A stretch of 64,000 nt of DNA, from assembly GCF_021290965.1 (NCBI RefSeq), contig NZ_JAJOYT010000005.1, positions 124,001 to 188,000 on the forward strand, read 5' to 3'. Position numbers and translations under genes: made by a program. The notes beneath the pieces are model-generated. The model was given only the letters and a program-made list of their open reading frames with translations, was not told the origin of the DNA and ran no database searches. Positions 1 through 8,975 of this stretch are shown here, piece by piece (position 1 is the first letter of the stretch; every line of letters begins with the position of its first letter). This DNA comes from Rheinheimera faecalis (GTDB taxonomy: Bacteria; Pseudomonadota; Gammaproteobacteria; Enterobacterales; Alteromonadaceae).

Positions 1-1
1 A

Positions 2-376
2 CGACTGGCCAGCCTGGTACTTTTAACTTTGGTGGGCTGCTCAGACTCTTCTGAACCTGCTGTTACTGTGCAGCAGCCTAATGAATCTGGCGTTTATCCT
101 CCTGTTTTTGCTGAAGCGCCAGTTGACACTCTGATCTTATGGGTCGCAGCCGAAAAGCGTCAGTGTATGGCGGTGGGGCCTACCGAATGTCTGCAAATTC
201 GCCATCACCCTGAAGAAGACTGGCAACTGTTGTATGGCGATATTGTTGGTTTTGATTATCAGCCAGGCAGGGTATATCAAATTGAAGTCAGCGAAGTACG
301 GATCCCTGAGCCGCCGGCTGATGCGCCAGACAGGCAATGGGTGTTGCGACAGATCATTAGTAGTCATTCCGAATAA
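2..376 (+). CDS. DUF4377-type lipoprotein, 5' partial
   Basis: The reading frame is open from base 2, so the start lies before the window. The visible N-terminus is the end of a lipoprotein signal peptide (hydrophobic LASLVLLTLVG followed by Cys at base 38), which predicts lipid attachment in the cell envelope. The mature part holds a short domain with the pattern WVAAEKRQC...GPTECLQIR...WQLLYGDIVGFDY, which I recognise as the DUF4377 family often found beside or fused to META/HslJ domains. The molecular role of DUF4377 is not known to me. The stop is at 374-376 and the next gene on the same strand starts 113 bases later. Confidence 0.75.
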   Translation, partial: RLASLVLLTLVGCSDSSEPAVTVQQPNESGVYPPVFAEAPVDTLILWVAAEKRQCMAVGPTECLQIRHHPEEDWQLLYGDIVGFDYQPGRVYQIEVSEVRIPEPPADAPDRQWVLRQIISSHSE

Positions 377-489
377 AGCGCTGCAGTTTGTAGTAAATTC
401 TTGTTTTTCTGCCAAATACAGTACAAATCAGCAGCAAACTGCGGCATGCTGGAGTCAGTATTCTTAGAAATGACAAACGAGGTCATAGC

Positions 490-2316
490 TTGAAATTCTG
501 CTTTGCTGTTGTTCTTCTGTTGCTGATCCATTGTCCTGCTCAGGCAGCTGACGCCTTACCATCTCGTTTACTGGAACTGGAAGAATTAGCTGTTGATAAG
601 TTCAGTGAAGCTGACGCTGAGTTTCGTCTGTTATTAAAAAACACCTCAGAACCACAACAATTACTGAAGGTGCAGCAAAGTTACTGTTGGGTGATCGCTG
701 TTCAGGATCCTGCGCGGGCTTTACAACTGGCCGAGGAGTACAAAAAACAACAACAGGATTTGATGTGGCAACTGCGGTTTTTATTGTGTGAAGGTTATGC
801 CAAAGAGCAGCAGGATAAAACGGCTGAAGCCATGCTGGATTATCAGCGGGTGCTCTCTTACAAAGAGGCTGAGACTGATCCTGAGTTACATGCTAAAGCT
901 TTGGTGCTGCGTGGTGAACAATACGCCCTAAATGCCGCTTATGCTGATGCCTTAACCGATTTGCAAAAAGCTTATCAGCTGGAACTGTCGCACGGCACAA
1001 AAGGGCGACAAAATTATGTTGCCAATGCATTAGCTAATTTATATTCCGATTCCGCAGTCGGTGATTATGACCAGGCCATCACACTGTATCAAAAATCTCT
1101 GGAGCACTGGCAAAACAGCGGTAACTTGCAGGGGCAGGCTACGGCTTTGTTCAATTTAGGTGGTACCTACGAAAGCGCTGGTCAACTGGAATTGTCGCTG
1201 AACTATTTAAATCAGGCATTGGCTATTGATCAAAAGCGCGGGGATTTGGATGAAATTGCCTACGATAAACGATCGGTTGCCAGGGTACTGACCAAATCAG
1301 GCCAGGGTGAAAAGGCTCTGGTGCTGCTGAACGAAGCTATAGCTCATTACCAATCCAGTTCTGATGCGCAAATGCTGGCTTATTGTCAGCTCAGCCGCGC
1401 TATCAGTTACAGGACCCTAAAACTGTATCCAGAGGCTCGCCAGGATTTTGAGTCGGCGATGAGCTATTTTGGGCAAAAGCCAGATCTGCGTTTTGAAGCC
1501 TTGTTGTATAAAGAATATGCTTTGTTGCTGGCGGAAATGCAGCAATGGCAGGACGCTTTTATTATGCAGCAAAAGCAACAACAAAAAGATGCTGAAATTC
1601 AGCAACAACTGCTCGATCAGCGCACCTCCCGTTTAAAAATCCAGTTACAAACTGAACAAATCCAACGCGAAAAAACCGAACTGGAAGTAAAAAATGCAGC
1701 TCAAAGGCAAGCTTTAACAGACGGAGAGAAGCTCAGGTTTTGGCAGTATTTGGCGCTCTGTTGCGCTTTGTTAATGATTTTGGCCATGCTGTTTTTATTT
1801 AGCAGGCAAAGAGCTTTGTCTGCGCAACTAAAAGATATGGCGTTAACTGATGAATTAACTCATCTGCCCAACAGGCGTCATACCCTGGCTTTAGCGCAAC
1901 AGCTATGGCATCAACAGCAACCTTTTTGCGTGTTGGCTATAGATATTGATTTTTTTAAGCGGATTAATGATCAGTATGGCCATGCTGCGGGCGATTTAGT
2001 TTTGCAAAAGGTCGCGTATTGCCTGCGGCAAGAATTGCGGCCAGTGGACAAGCTTGGGCGGGTTGGTGGGGAGGAGTTTTTAGTCCTGTTGCCCGGTACT
2101 GAGCTCAATAGTGCTAAGGCTATAGCGCAACGTTTGTGTAATGCAGCGGCCGCATTAGAGTGGCCGCAACTGGAGAATTCCTATCAGGTCACTATTAGCC
2201 TTGGGGTCGCTCAGCTCGATCAACACAAAGACTTTATGCAACTGTGGTGTTCTGCTGATGAGGCTTTGTATAAAGCAAAACAAAATGGCCGTAACAGAAC
2301 AGAAACGGCTGACTAA
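490..2316 (+). CDS. TPR-repeat diguanylate cyclase with GGEEF domain
   Basis: 608 residues. An N-terminal signal peptide (about residues 1-20) is followed by tetratricopeptide-like helical repeats (about 30-380), a coiled coil rich in Gln/Glu (about 385-430), one transmembrane segment (about 437-455) and a C-terminal GGDEF domain. The active-site motif is GGEEF at residues 526-530, and an RxxD inhibitory site (RPVD, 517-520) sits exactly five residues before it, so catalysis and c-di-GMP product inhibition are both expected. The likely reaction is 2 GTP to c-di-GMP in the cytoplasm, controlled by the periplasmic TPR region. The start is TTG with an AGG-type ribosome site just upstream; no better ATG precedes the signal peptide. 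Confidence 0.9.
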   Translation: MKFCFAVVLLLLIHCPAQAADALPSRLLELEELAVDKFSEADAEFRLLLKNTSEPQQLLKVQQSYCWVIAVQDPARALQLAEEYKKQQQDLMWQLRFLLCEGYAKEQQDKTAEAMLDYQRVLSYKEAETDPELHAKALVLRGEQYALNAAYADALTDLQKAYQLELSHGTKGRQNYVANALANLYSDSAVGDYDQAITLYQKSLEHWQNSGNLQGQATALFNLGGTYESAGQLELSLNYLNQALAIDQKRGDLDEIAYDKRSVARVLTKSGQGEKALVLLNEAIAHYQSSSDAQMLAYCQLSRAISYRTLKLYPEARQDFESAMSYFGQKPDLRFEALLYKEYALLLAEMQQWQDAFIMQQKQQQKDAEIQQQLLDQRTSRLKIQLQTEQIQREKTELEVKNAAQRQALTDGEKLRFWQYLALCCALLMILAMLFLFSRQRALSAQLKDMALTDELTHLPNRRHTLALAQQLWHQQQPFCVLAIDIDFFKRINDQYGHAAGDLVLQKVAYCLRQELRPVDKLGRVGGEEFLVLLPGTELNSAKAIAQRLCNAAAALEWPQLENSYQVTISLGVAQLDQHKDFMQLWCSADEALYKAKQNGRNRTETAD

Positions 2317-2337
2317 TTCAACTGGAGCCAGTTTTGC

Positions 2338-3513
2338 TTAATCTGATTTGTCGAGGCTTTGCCTGTGTTGTTTCAGAGCTGCCAGCTTAGTGTTATAAAA
2401 CTCCCGACGCTCGGGTTCATAGGCATAATCCATAGCTTGTTCCACCAGGCGTTGAGCTGATTTGAAGTTTTTTTCCTTCAGGTACAAGCTGATTAACGCC
2501 AGGTTAGCCTTATGCAGGTAGGGCGCTTTTTCCAGTAGTTTTTCGTAATAGCGTTTGGCATGGCTGAATTGTTGATTACGTTCAGCATCTATGGCTAAAG
2601 CTAACCAAGCGTAGGGATTGTCATCCTCATTGGTCAGCAGTTGCTGATTGATTTTTTCCAGCAGTTGTTGGTTATCCATTTTTATCGCCAGATCCCGGTA
2701 ATTGGTCAGTAGAGTGATACGGTTATCTTTGAGCTTCATTCCATAATCAAACCATTGAGCTGCTTCTGCATAGGCATTTTTCCGGTGATACATTAATGCC
2801 GTCATATTCACAGCAGGATTATAGGTGGGGTCCTGCTCTAAGGCTTTTTGGCTTAAAAAGAACGCTTTATCACTATCGCCTTGCAGCAAGGCGTCTGCTG
2901 CGAGGTTGCTGAACAGCATGGCGTGAAAGCGGGCAACCTGAATGTCCTGCCCTGTTAAATGAGTGTTATCCGGGAAGTAGTCGATAATCAGTGCGCCTCT
3001 TTGCAGCAACAGCTTGCCTTTTTCCTGCTTCGTCGTTGCTTTGTAGAGATAAGTACGGATGTGGTTTGAACTGATGAAAATGTTATTTTTGTAATCAATC
3101 AAAGGTTCCTGATAAATCACTTTGTAACCCACTTCAATATTGGCCAGTTTTGCCAGCGCCGAAGTGACCAACGCCAAAGTCATGCAGTTCCCTCTTCGTT
3201 GCTCCAGAGCAAGCTGCGCGCTGTTATTGGCGCCTTCGTAGGTAAAGTACATCAGCTTATTTTGCAGATAATTGTAAAGTCGGTATTCAGCCGTATAAGT
3301 GGCTTGCTCCTGGCTATGAAAATAACCTAAAAAATCCTGCTGCTGCTCGTCGTTCAGGTAAAACAGTTGCTTCAATTGTGGCAGGCTTTCAGGTTGTCGG
3401 AACAGACTGGCGGATGTTGCCGGCAGCTGCATAACCTTTGGCGACGCCTTTTGCGTTGCGCAACCTGACAATGTAAGAATACAAAAAAGCAGAATAATTT
3501 TAGTCAGTGACAT
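2338..3513 (-). CDS. TPR lipoprotein with transglutaminase-like GNC motif
   Basis: 391 residues when started at the ATG at 3513; the longer frame begins at a TTG at 3528 and only adds five residues before the signal peptide. The N-terminus is a lipoprotein signal with lipobox LSGC. An internal segment with RRGNCMTLALVTSALA resembles the Cys-containing helix of papain/transglutaminase-like folds. The C-terminal half is made of tetratricopeptide-like repeats (QKALEQDPTYNPAVNM, YYEKLLEKAPYLHKANLALI). It probably sits at the inner face of the outer membrane. I do not know a substrate; a scaffold or peptidase-like role is inference. It converges with the GGDEF gene, 21 bases away. Confidence 0.75.
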   Translation of the reverse strand: MSLTKIILLFCILTLSGCATQKASPKVMQLPATSASLFRQPESLPQLKQLFYLNDEQQQDFLGYFHSQEQATYTAEYRLYNYLQNKLMYFTYEGANNSAQLALEQRRGNCMTLALVTSALAKLANIEVGYKVIYQEPLIDYKNNIFISSNHIRTYLYKATTKQEKGKLLLQRGALIIDYFPDNTHLTGQDIQVARFHAMLFSNLAADALLQGDSDKAFFLSQKALEQDPTYNPAVNMTALMYHRKNAYAEAAQWFDYGMKLKDNRITLLTNYRDLAIKMDNQQLLEKINQQLLTNEDDNPYAWLALAIDAERNQQFSHAKRYYEKLLEKAPYLHKANLALISLYLKEKNFKSAQRLVEQAMDYAYEPERREFYNTKLAALKQHRQSLDKSD

Positions 3514-3702
3514 AGTCCATTCGTCCAACTCATACTTTGCTATAAGCTAACATCCGCTTCAGTGAAATTAAAGTCCCTGTTTTATCTCTGGCTGCTATGA
3601 AGCTTCGAGAACTCCGACTTGCCCCGCTAGCAGATTCAAGGCAAAATCGGGCACTTATTCCTATAACTGTGGCGCGCACCACAGCAGCAACAGAGAGTCC
3701 GT

Positions 3703-4917
3703 ATGACATCCAGTCCATCCCGTCCATGGCAAAAACTTCTGCAATTAGGGTTAGTGCCACAAATTATTATTGGTATTTTATTAGGTGTGCTGGTGGCTGT
3801 GGTATCGCCTGAACTGGCAAAAAACTTATCCTTGTTGGGCACCTTATTTGTCAAAGCGTTAAAAGCTATAGCGCCTTTATTGGTGTTTGTGCTGGTGGCT
3901 TCAGCTATTGCCAATAAACAAGCTTCAGAAAGTGGCAGTATCAAACCTGTGCTGGTGCTGTATCTGTTTGGTACCTTTTTAGCCGCAGTGGTCGCTGTGC
4001 TGTTAAGTTTTATGTTCCCAACGACGCTGGTACTGACGGCTGTGCCTGAAGCTATTGCTGCACCTGAAGGTATTAGTGAAGTATTAAAAGCTTTATTGCT
4101 TCAAGTAGTGGATAACCCTATCAATGCCTTGATTGCTGGCAACTACATTGGCGTTTTGGCCTGGGCTGTGGGTTTAGGTCTGGCGCTACAACATGCCAGT
4201 AAAAGTACCAAATTAGTCTTTTCTGACCTTTCACATGGCGTATCCTCTTTAGTGCGTTTTATTATCCGTTTGGCACCTTTTGGTATTTTGGGTTTAGTCG
4301 CAGATACCATAGCCACTACAGGTTTTGCTGCTTTAGCCAGTTATGGTCAACTGATTGCTGTGCTGTTAGGCGCTATGGCGATTATCGCTTTTGTGGTGAA
4401 CCCGCTGCTGGTGTTTGCTAAAACAGGTTCTAACCCTTATCCGCTGGTCTTTACCTGTTTACGTGAAAGTGGCGTGACTGCGTTTTTTACCCGCAGTTCA
4501 GCCGCCAATATTCCGGTCAATTTGCAGTTGTGTGAAAAGCTGAAACTCAACGAAGAAATTTACGGTGTGTCCATTCCGCTGGGCGCGACCATCAATATGG
4601 CAGGGGCAGCTATTACCATCACAGTGCTGACATTGGCGACTGTAAATACATTGGGTATAGAGGTAGATTTTGCCAGCGCTATTTTATTAAGTGTGCTCGC
4701 TGCTGTTTCTGCTTGTGGCGCCTCTGGAGTAGCTGGTGGTTCTTTATTGTTGATCCCTCTGGCCTGTAGCTTATTTGGTATTCCAAACGAAGTGGCGATG
4801 CAGGTTGTGGCCACTGGTTTTATTATTGGTGTGATTCAGGACAGCGCTGAAACTGCGCTGAATAGTTCTACTGATGTGGTTTTTACTGCCGCAGTCTGTC
4901 AAAGCCAAAAAGTCTGA
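3703..4917 (+). CDS. sstT: Serine/threonine:Na+ symporter SstT
   Basis: 404 residues, close to the 414 of E. coli SstT. This family belongs to the dicarboxylate/amino acid:cation symporters (DAACS) and takes up serine and threonine with sodium at the inner membrane. The sequence shows about eight to nine hydrophobic segments, the family-typical [16 protein letters not shown] serine-rich re-entrant loop and the [16 protein letters not shown] segment. A ribosome site (GAGAG) lies upstream of the ATG. The gene stands alone, followed by two stem-loops of which the second is a good terminator. Confidence 0.93.
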   Translation: MTSSPSRPWQKLLQLGLVPQIIIGILLGVLVAVVSPELAKNLSLLGTLFVKALKAIAPLLVFVLVASAIANKQASESGSIKPVLVLYLFGTFLAAVVAVLLSFMFPTTLVLTAVPEAIAAPEGISEVLKALLLQVVDNPINALIAGNYIGVLAWAVGLGLALQHASKSTKLVFSDLSHGVSSLVRFIIRLAPFGILGLVADTIATTGFAALASYGQLIAVLLGAMAIIAFVVNPLLVFAKTGSNPYPLVFTCLRESGVTAFFTRSSAANIPVNLQLCEKLKLNEEIYGVSIPLGATINMAGAAITITVLTLATVNTLGIEVDFASAILLSVLAAVSACGASGVAGGSLLLIPLACSLFGIPNEVAMQVVATGFIIGVIQDSAETALNSSTDVVFTAAVCQSQKV

Positions 4918-4934
4918 CTATGAAAAGGACTGAG

Positions 4935-4960
4935 AACATTAGTCATGCATAACTAATGTT
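4935..4960 (+). other. Stem-loop after sstT
   Basis: Nine-base perfect inverted repeat AACATTAGT / ACTAATGTT with an 8-base loop, 18 bases after the sstT stop. It has no T run of its own and lies just ahead of the terminator. It may protect the mRNA end or bind a dimeric protein. Confidence 0.5.
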
Positions 4961-5000
4961 AAAAAGGGTGGGCCATATTTATTTGGTCCACCCTTTTTTA
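4961..5000 (+). terminator. Intrinsic terminator of sstT
   Basis: AAAAAGGGTGGGCCA pairs with TGGTCCACCCTTTTT across a short AT loop (one G-T wobble) and ends in a T run. The A tract on the left makes it able to work in both directions. Confidence 0.85.
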
Positions 5001-5044
5001 TTACTCCTTCATTCCATTTAGTTATAAGAGATCGATATCCATTA

Positions 5045-5074
5045 TTGTAAAAAAGACGTTTAGACGTCTAATAT
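5045..5074 (+). promoter_or_regulatory. cysG operon promoter with two MetJ-type met boxes
   Basis: A -35-like TTGTAA (5045-5050) and a -10-like TAATAT (5069-5074) are separated by 18 bases. Inside that spacer are two directly adjacent octamers, AGACGTTT (5054-5061) and AGACGTCT (5062-5069). The MetJ repressor of methionine genes in enterobacteria binds tandem copies of AGACGTCT, and two boxes are its minimal site. Fifteen of sixteen positions fit, and the placement would block RNA polymerase. This points to repression of sulfate assimilation by S-adenosylmethionine through MetJ; metJ itself is not in the window. Confidence 0.7.
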
Positions 5075-5170
5075 GCAGGCTCAGATTAAAAAGCTTTGAT
5101 TGAGGTCGCCACTCTAACCAAATCAGAGCATAGTTGTATCAAAGTGCTGTCCATACAGCAGGAGCCTCAA

Positions 5171-6589
5171 GTGCAGTATTTGCCTATTTTTGCCCAATTG
5201 AATAACAGACCTGTGTTACTGGTGGGTGCTGGTCATGTGGCATTGCGTAAGGCGGGCACTTTGCTAAAAGCCGGCGCCCGTTTAACAGTAGTGGCCACTT
5301 ACTTTTCAGATGAATTCAAAGAGTGGCAGCAACAGGGCAAAGCAACCTTAATTGAAAGCCGTTTTGCACCTGAACACATTGACGGACATGTGCTGGTGAT
5401 AGCCGCTACTGATGATGATGCAGTCAATCAGTCTGTGTTTGAGGCTGCTGATGCGCGCAATATTCTGGTCAATACTGTGGATGATCAACCGAACTGCAGT
5501 TTTATTTTTCCTGCCATTATCGACCGCAGCCCTATCCTGATCGCCATTTCCAGTGCGGGCACTGCACCAGTCTTGGCGCGGCGTTTGCGGGAAAAACTCG
5601 AAGCTATATTACCTGCACATTTAGGCCCGCTGGCTCAGTTAGTGGGGTCCTTTCGTGACAAAGTAAAACAAAAGATTTCAGGTTTTGCCGGTCGTCGCCA
5701 GTTTTGGGAGCGGGTATTTGACTCCTCCATAGTGCGTGAAGTGCAGGCCAATAGGTTGGATCTGGCGCAGCAGCAATTAGAAGCTTTATTAGAGCGTGAA
5801 ATCCCGACTCAGGGGGAAGTCTATTTAGTAGGTTCTGGCCCTGGCGATCCTGAGCTTCTGACTTTAAAAGCACTGCAACTGATGCAACAGGCTGATGTTG
5901 TGGTGTACGACTATTTAGTCTCAGAGCCTATTATGCAACTGGTGCGTCGTGACGCTGAATTGATTTGTGTAGGTAAAAAAGCCGGTGCGCATTCGGTAGC
6001 TCAGGAAGAAACAAATAACTTGTTGGTTTCTTTAGCTTTATCAGGTAAAAAAGTATGCAGACTCAAAGGCGGTGACCCTTTTATTTTTGGTCGTGGCGCC
6101 GAAGAAATTGAAGTGCTGTTACCTCATAAGATCCCGTTTCAGGTGGTGCCAGGTATTACTGCAGCCGCAGGGTGCGCCGCTTATGCCGGTATTGCTTTAA
6201 CCCACAGGGATTATGCCCAGGCCGTGCAGTTTGTCACTGGTCATTGCCGTAAAGATGGTGTTGAACCGGACTGGCAAAGTTTAAGCCGGCCAAACCAGAC
6301 GCTGGTGATTTATATGGGCCTGATGAAAGTAGAACATATTCAGCAGCAGTTATTGGCCGCTGGCCGTGCTGCAGATATTCCTGTGGCTGTTATTGAAAAC
6401 GGTACCAGAGCCGATCAGCGTGTATTTACCGGACAGCTCAGCCAGCTGGCCACTTTAGTCGCAGAGCATCAGGTGCAGTCACCCGCTTTGTTGATTATTG
6501 GTGAAGTGGTGGCCTTACAGCAGAAATTAAACTGGTTTGGTGACAGACCTGATCAGCAGGCTCAGCAGCCTTTAACCAACAGAATTTAA
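5171..6589 (+). CDS. cysG: Siroheme synthase CysG
   Basis: 472 residues from the GTG at 5171, which has AGGAG six bases upstream; the longer frame from a TTG at 5096 adds 25 residues with no family match, and E. coli CysG begins at the equivalent LPIF. The N-terminal half (Rossmann motif GAGHVALRKAGTLL) is the precorrin-2 dehydrogenase/ferrochelatase; the C-terminal half (GSGPGDPELLTLKAL, RLKGGDPFIFGRG, PGITAAAG) is the SAM-dependent uroporphyrinogen-III methyltransferase. Together they make siroheme, the cofactor of sulfite and nitrite reductases. It heads the cysD-cysN-permease-cysC-cysQ operon. A second methyltransferase paralogue lies at 48257 in the nitrite operon. Confidence 0.95.
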   Translation: MQYLPIFAQLNNRPVLLVGAGHVALRKAGTLLKAGARLTVVATYFSDEFKEWQQQGKATLIESRFAPEHIDGHVLVIAATDDDAVNQSVFEAADARNILVNTVDDQPNCSFIFPAIIDRSPILIAISSAGTAPVLARRLREKLEAILPAHLGPLAQLVGSFRDKVKQKISGFAGRRQFWERVFDSSIVREVQANRLDLAQQQLEALLEREIPTQGEVYLVGSGPGDPELLTLKALQLMQQADVVVYDYLVSEPIMQLVRRDAELICVGKKAGAHSVAQEETNNLLVSLALSGKKVCRLKGGDPFIFGRGAEEIEVLLPHKIPFQVVPGITAAAGCAAYAGIALTHRDYAQAVQFVTGHCRKDGVEPDWQSLSRPNQTLVIYMGLMKVEHIQQQLLAAGRAADIPVAVIENGTRADQRVFTGQLSQLATLVAEHQVQSPALLIIGEVVALQQKLNWFGDRPDQQAQQPLTNRI

Positions 6590-6640
6590 ACACTTTTTGT
6601 TTTAGAACTCTTTTTTACAGACTTAATGGGAGCAGACCCT

Positions 6641-7555
6641 ATGGGCCAGCCAGTCAAACCTCTGACACATTTACAACAACTGGAAGCTGAAAGCATCCAG
6701 ATTTTCCGCGAAGTAGCGGCCGAATTTGATAATCCGGTGATGTTGTATTCCATAGGTAAAGATTCCTCTGTGCTGCTGCATTTAGCGCGCAAAGCTTTTT
6801 ATCCGGGCAAAATTCCGTTTCCACTCTTGCATGTTGATACCCGCTGGAAATTCCGCGAGATGATCGAGTTCCGTGACAAAGTGGCGAAACAATATGGCTT
6901 TGATTTGCTGGTGCATATCAATCCGGAAGGTGTTGCTATGGATATGAATCCATTTACCTACGGTAGCTCGAAACACACTGACGTGATGAAAACCCAGGGC
7001 TTAAAACAAGCGCTGGATCAGTACGGTTTTGATGCTGCTTTTGGTGGCGCCCGCCGTGATGAAGAAAAATCCCGAGCGAAAGAAAGGGTCTATTCATTTC
7101 GCGACCAACACCACAGATGGGATCCGAAAAATCAGCGTCCTGAGCTGTGGCATACCTACAACGGTCAGGTGAATAAAGGCGAAAGTATTCGTGTATTCCC
7201 GCTGTCGAACTGGACTGAGCTGGATATCTGGCAATACATCTATCAGGAAAAAATCGACATAGTGCCGCTGTATTTTGCTGCGGTGCGCCCTGTGGTTGAG
7301 CGCAACGGCACTTTGATTATGGTGGACGACGAACGTATGCCACTGAATCCTGGTGAAGTACCAGAGCAAAAACTGGTGCGTTTCCGTACTTTAGGTTGTT
7401 ACCCGCTGACGGGGGCTATCGAGTCTTCTGCCGACAGCCTGACAGGTATTATTGAAGAGATGCTGTTGTCGACTTCCAGTGAACGACAAGGCCGGGTGAT
7501 TGACCACGATTCCAGTGGTTCTATGGAAAAGAAAAAACGTGAGGGGTATTTCTGA
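6641..7555 (+). CDS. cysD: Sulfate adenylyltransferase subunit 2 CysD
   Basis: 304 residues from the ATG at 6641, which is preceded by GGGAG at a good distance; an in-frame ATG at 6626 lacks a ribosome site and E. coli CysD (302 residues) fits the shorter form. CysD carries out ATP + sulfate to adenylyl sulfate + pyrophosphate in a complex with the GTPase CysN. The PP-loop motif [18 protein letters not shown] and the [15 protein letters not shown] segment are intact, and the C-terminus keeps the conserved KKREGYF. It overlaps cysN by one base (TGATG), which implies translational coupling. Confidence 0.97.
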   Translation: MGQPVKPLTHLQQLEAESIQIFREVAAEFDNPVMLYSIGKDSSVLLHLARKAFYPGKIPFPLLHVDTRWKFREMIEFRDKVAKQYGFDLLVHINPEGVAMDMNPFTYGSSKHTDVMKTQGLKQALDQYGFDAAFGGARRDEEKSRAKERVYSFRDQHHRWDPKNQRPELWHTYNGQVNKGESIRVFPLSNWTELDIWQYIYQEKIDIVPLYFAAVRPVVERNGTLIMVDDERMPLNPGEVPEQKLVRFRTLGCYPLTGAIESSADSLTGIIEEMLLSTSSERQGRVIDHDSSGSMEKKKREGYF

Positions 7556-8973
7556 TGTCAGTCGCCAATGAATTAGCCCAAGTAGGCATTGAGCAGTACT
7601 TAGAGCAGCAACAGCATAAATCGCTGCTGAAGTTTTTAACCTGCGGCTCAGTCGACGATGGTAAAAGTACGCTGATCGGTCGTTTATTGCATGACAGTAT
7701 GCAGATTTATGAAGACCAACTGGCGGCTTTGCATAAAGACAGCAAAACCCATGGCACCACAGGTGAAACCATAGATTTAGCTTTGCTGGTCGATGGTTTA
7801 CAGGCTGAGCGTGAGCAGGGCATTACCATAGACGTGGCCTACCGGTATTTTTCCACCGACAAACGTAAGTTTATTATTGCCGACACCCCAGGCCATGAGC
7901 AGTACACCCGCAATATGGCCACAGGCGCGTCGAACTGTGACCTGGCTATTATTCTGGTGGACGCCCGTTATGGCGTGCAAACTCAGACCCGTCGTCATAG
8001 TTTTATTTGTTCTTTGCTGGGCATCAAACAGTTTGTGGTTGCCATCAACAAAATGGATTTATTAGGTTTTGACCAGCAGCGCTTTGAGCAAATTAAACAG
8101 GATTACCTGCAATTTGCTGCACAGCTGAACGTGCCTTCTATTCAGTTTGTGCCTTTGTCAGCCCTGAATGGCGACAATGTAGTGCATAGCTCAACCCAAA
8201 CGCCCTGGTATCAGGACGGTCCTTTATTGAGCTTGTTAGAAAAGGCTCCTGTCACAGGTTTTAACTGGCAAGCCGAAGCCCGCTTGCCGGTGCAGTATGT
8301 CAGCCGCCCTAACCTGAACTTCCGTGGTTTTGCCGGTACTATCGCCAGCGGCAGCTTTAAAGTAGGTGATGCCATTGTGGCTTTACCTTCAGGCAAAGGC
8401 TCCACTATTAAGTCTATTGTCACTTTTGATGGCGAATGGCAGGAAGCAGTTGCAGGCCAGGCCGTGACTCTGACATTAAAAGACGAAATCGATATCAGCC
8501 GTGGTGATGTAATAGTGCCTGCCACTCATCATGCAGCGGTATCCAACCGTATTCTGGCCAAAGTAGTCTGGATGCATGAAGAACCGTTGCTGATTGGCAA
8601 AAGCTACAACATCAAACTGGCGACAAAAAAGGTCAGCGGTAAAGTCACAGCTATAGCACACAGCATAGATGTGAATACGCTAGCGGAACATCAGGCCGAC
8701 AAGCTGGAGCTGAACAGCATAGCGCTGGTTGAGCTGGAACTGACCGAAGCTGTGGTGTTTGACCCTTATGCGCAAAACCGTGATACAGGTGGTTTTATCT
8801 TTATCGACCGCATCAGCAATATCACTGTGGGTGCTGGTATGGTCGACAGCGCTTTGGCCAGCGTCAGCAGTAAAGCTGAATTCAGTGAGTTTGAACTGGA
8901 ATTGAATGCCTTAGTGCGTAAACATTTCCCACACTGGCAGGCACTGGATTTAAGCCAGTTGAAAAAAGGCTGA
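7555..8973 (+). CDS. cysN: Sulfate adenylyltransferase subunit 1 CysN (GTPase)
   Basis: 472 residues, matching the usual 475. This is the EF-Tu-like GTPase that drives sulfate activation by CysD. G1 is [11 protein letters not shown] (about residues 30-40), G3 is DTPGHEQ and G4 is NKMD, all intact; the beta-barrel domains follow. There is no fused C-terminal APS kinase domain (as in NodQ-type proteins), consistent with a separate cysC further on. The start codon shares a base with the cysD stop, and the next gene begins two bases after its stop. Confidence 0.97.
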   Translation: MSVANELAQVGIEQYLEQQQHKSLLKFLTCGSVDDGKSTLIGRLLHDSMQIYEDQLAALHKDSKTHGTTGETIDLALLVDGLQAEREQGITIDVAYRYFSTDKRKFIIADTPGHEQYTRNMATGASNCDLAIILVDARYGVQTQTRRHSFICSLLGIKQFVVAINKMDLLGFDQQRFEQIKQDYLQFAAQLNVPSIQFVPLSALNGDNVVHSSTQTPWYQDGPLLSLLEKAPVTGFNWQAEARLPVQYVSRPNLNFRGFAGTIASGSFKVGDAIVALPSGKGSTIKSIVTFDGEWQEAVAGQAVTLTLKDEIDISRGDVIVPATHHAAVSNRILAKVVWMHEEPLLIGKSYNIKLATKKVSGKVTAIAHSIDVNTLAEHQADKLELNSIALVELELTEAVVFDPYAQNRDTGGFIFIDRISNITVGAGMVDSALASVSSKAEFSEFELELNALVRKHFPHWQALDLSQLKKG

Positions 8974-8975
8974 GC

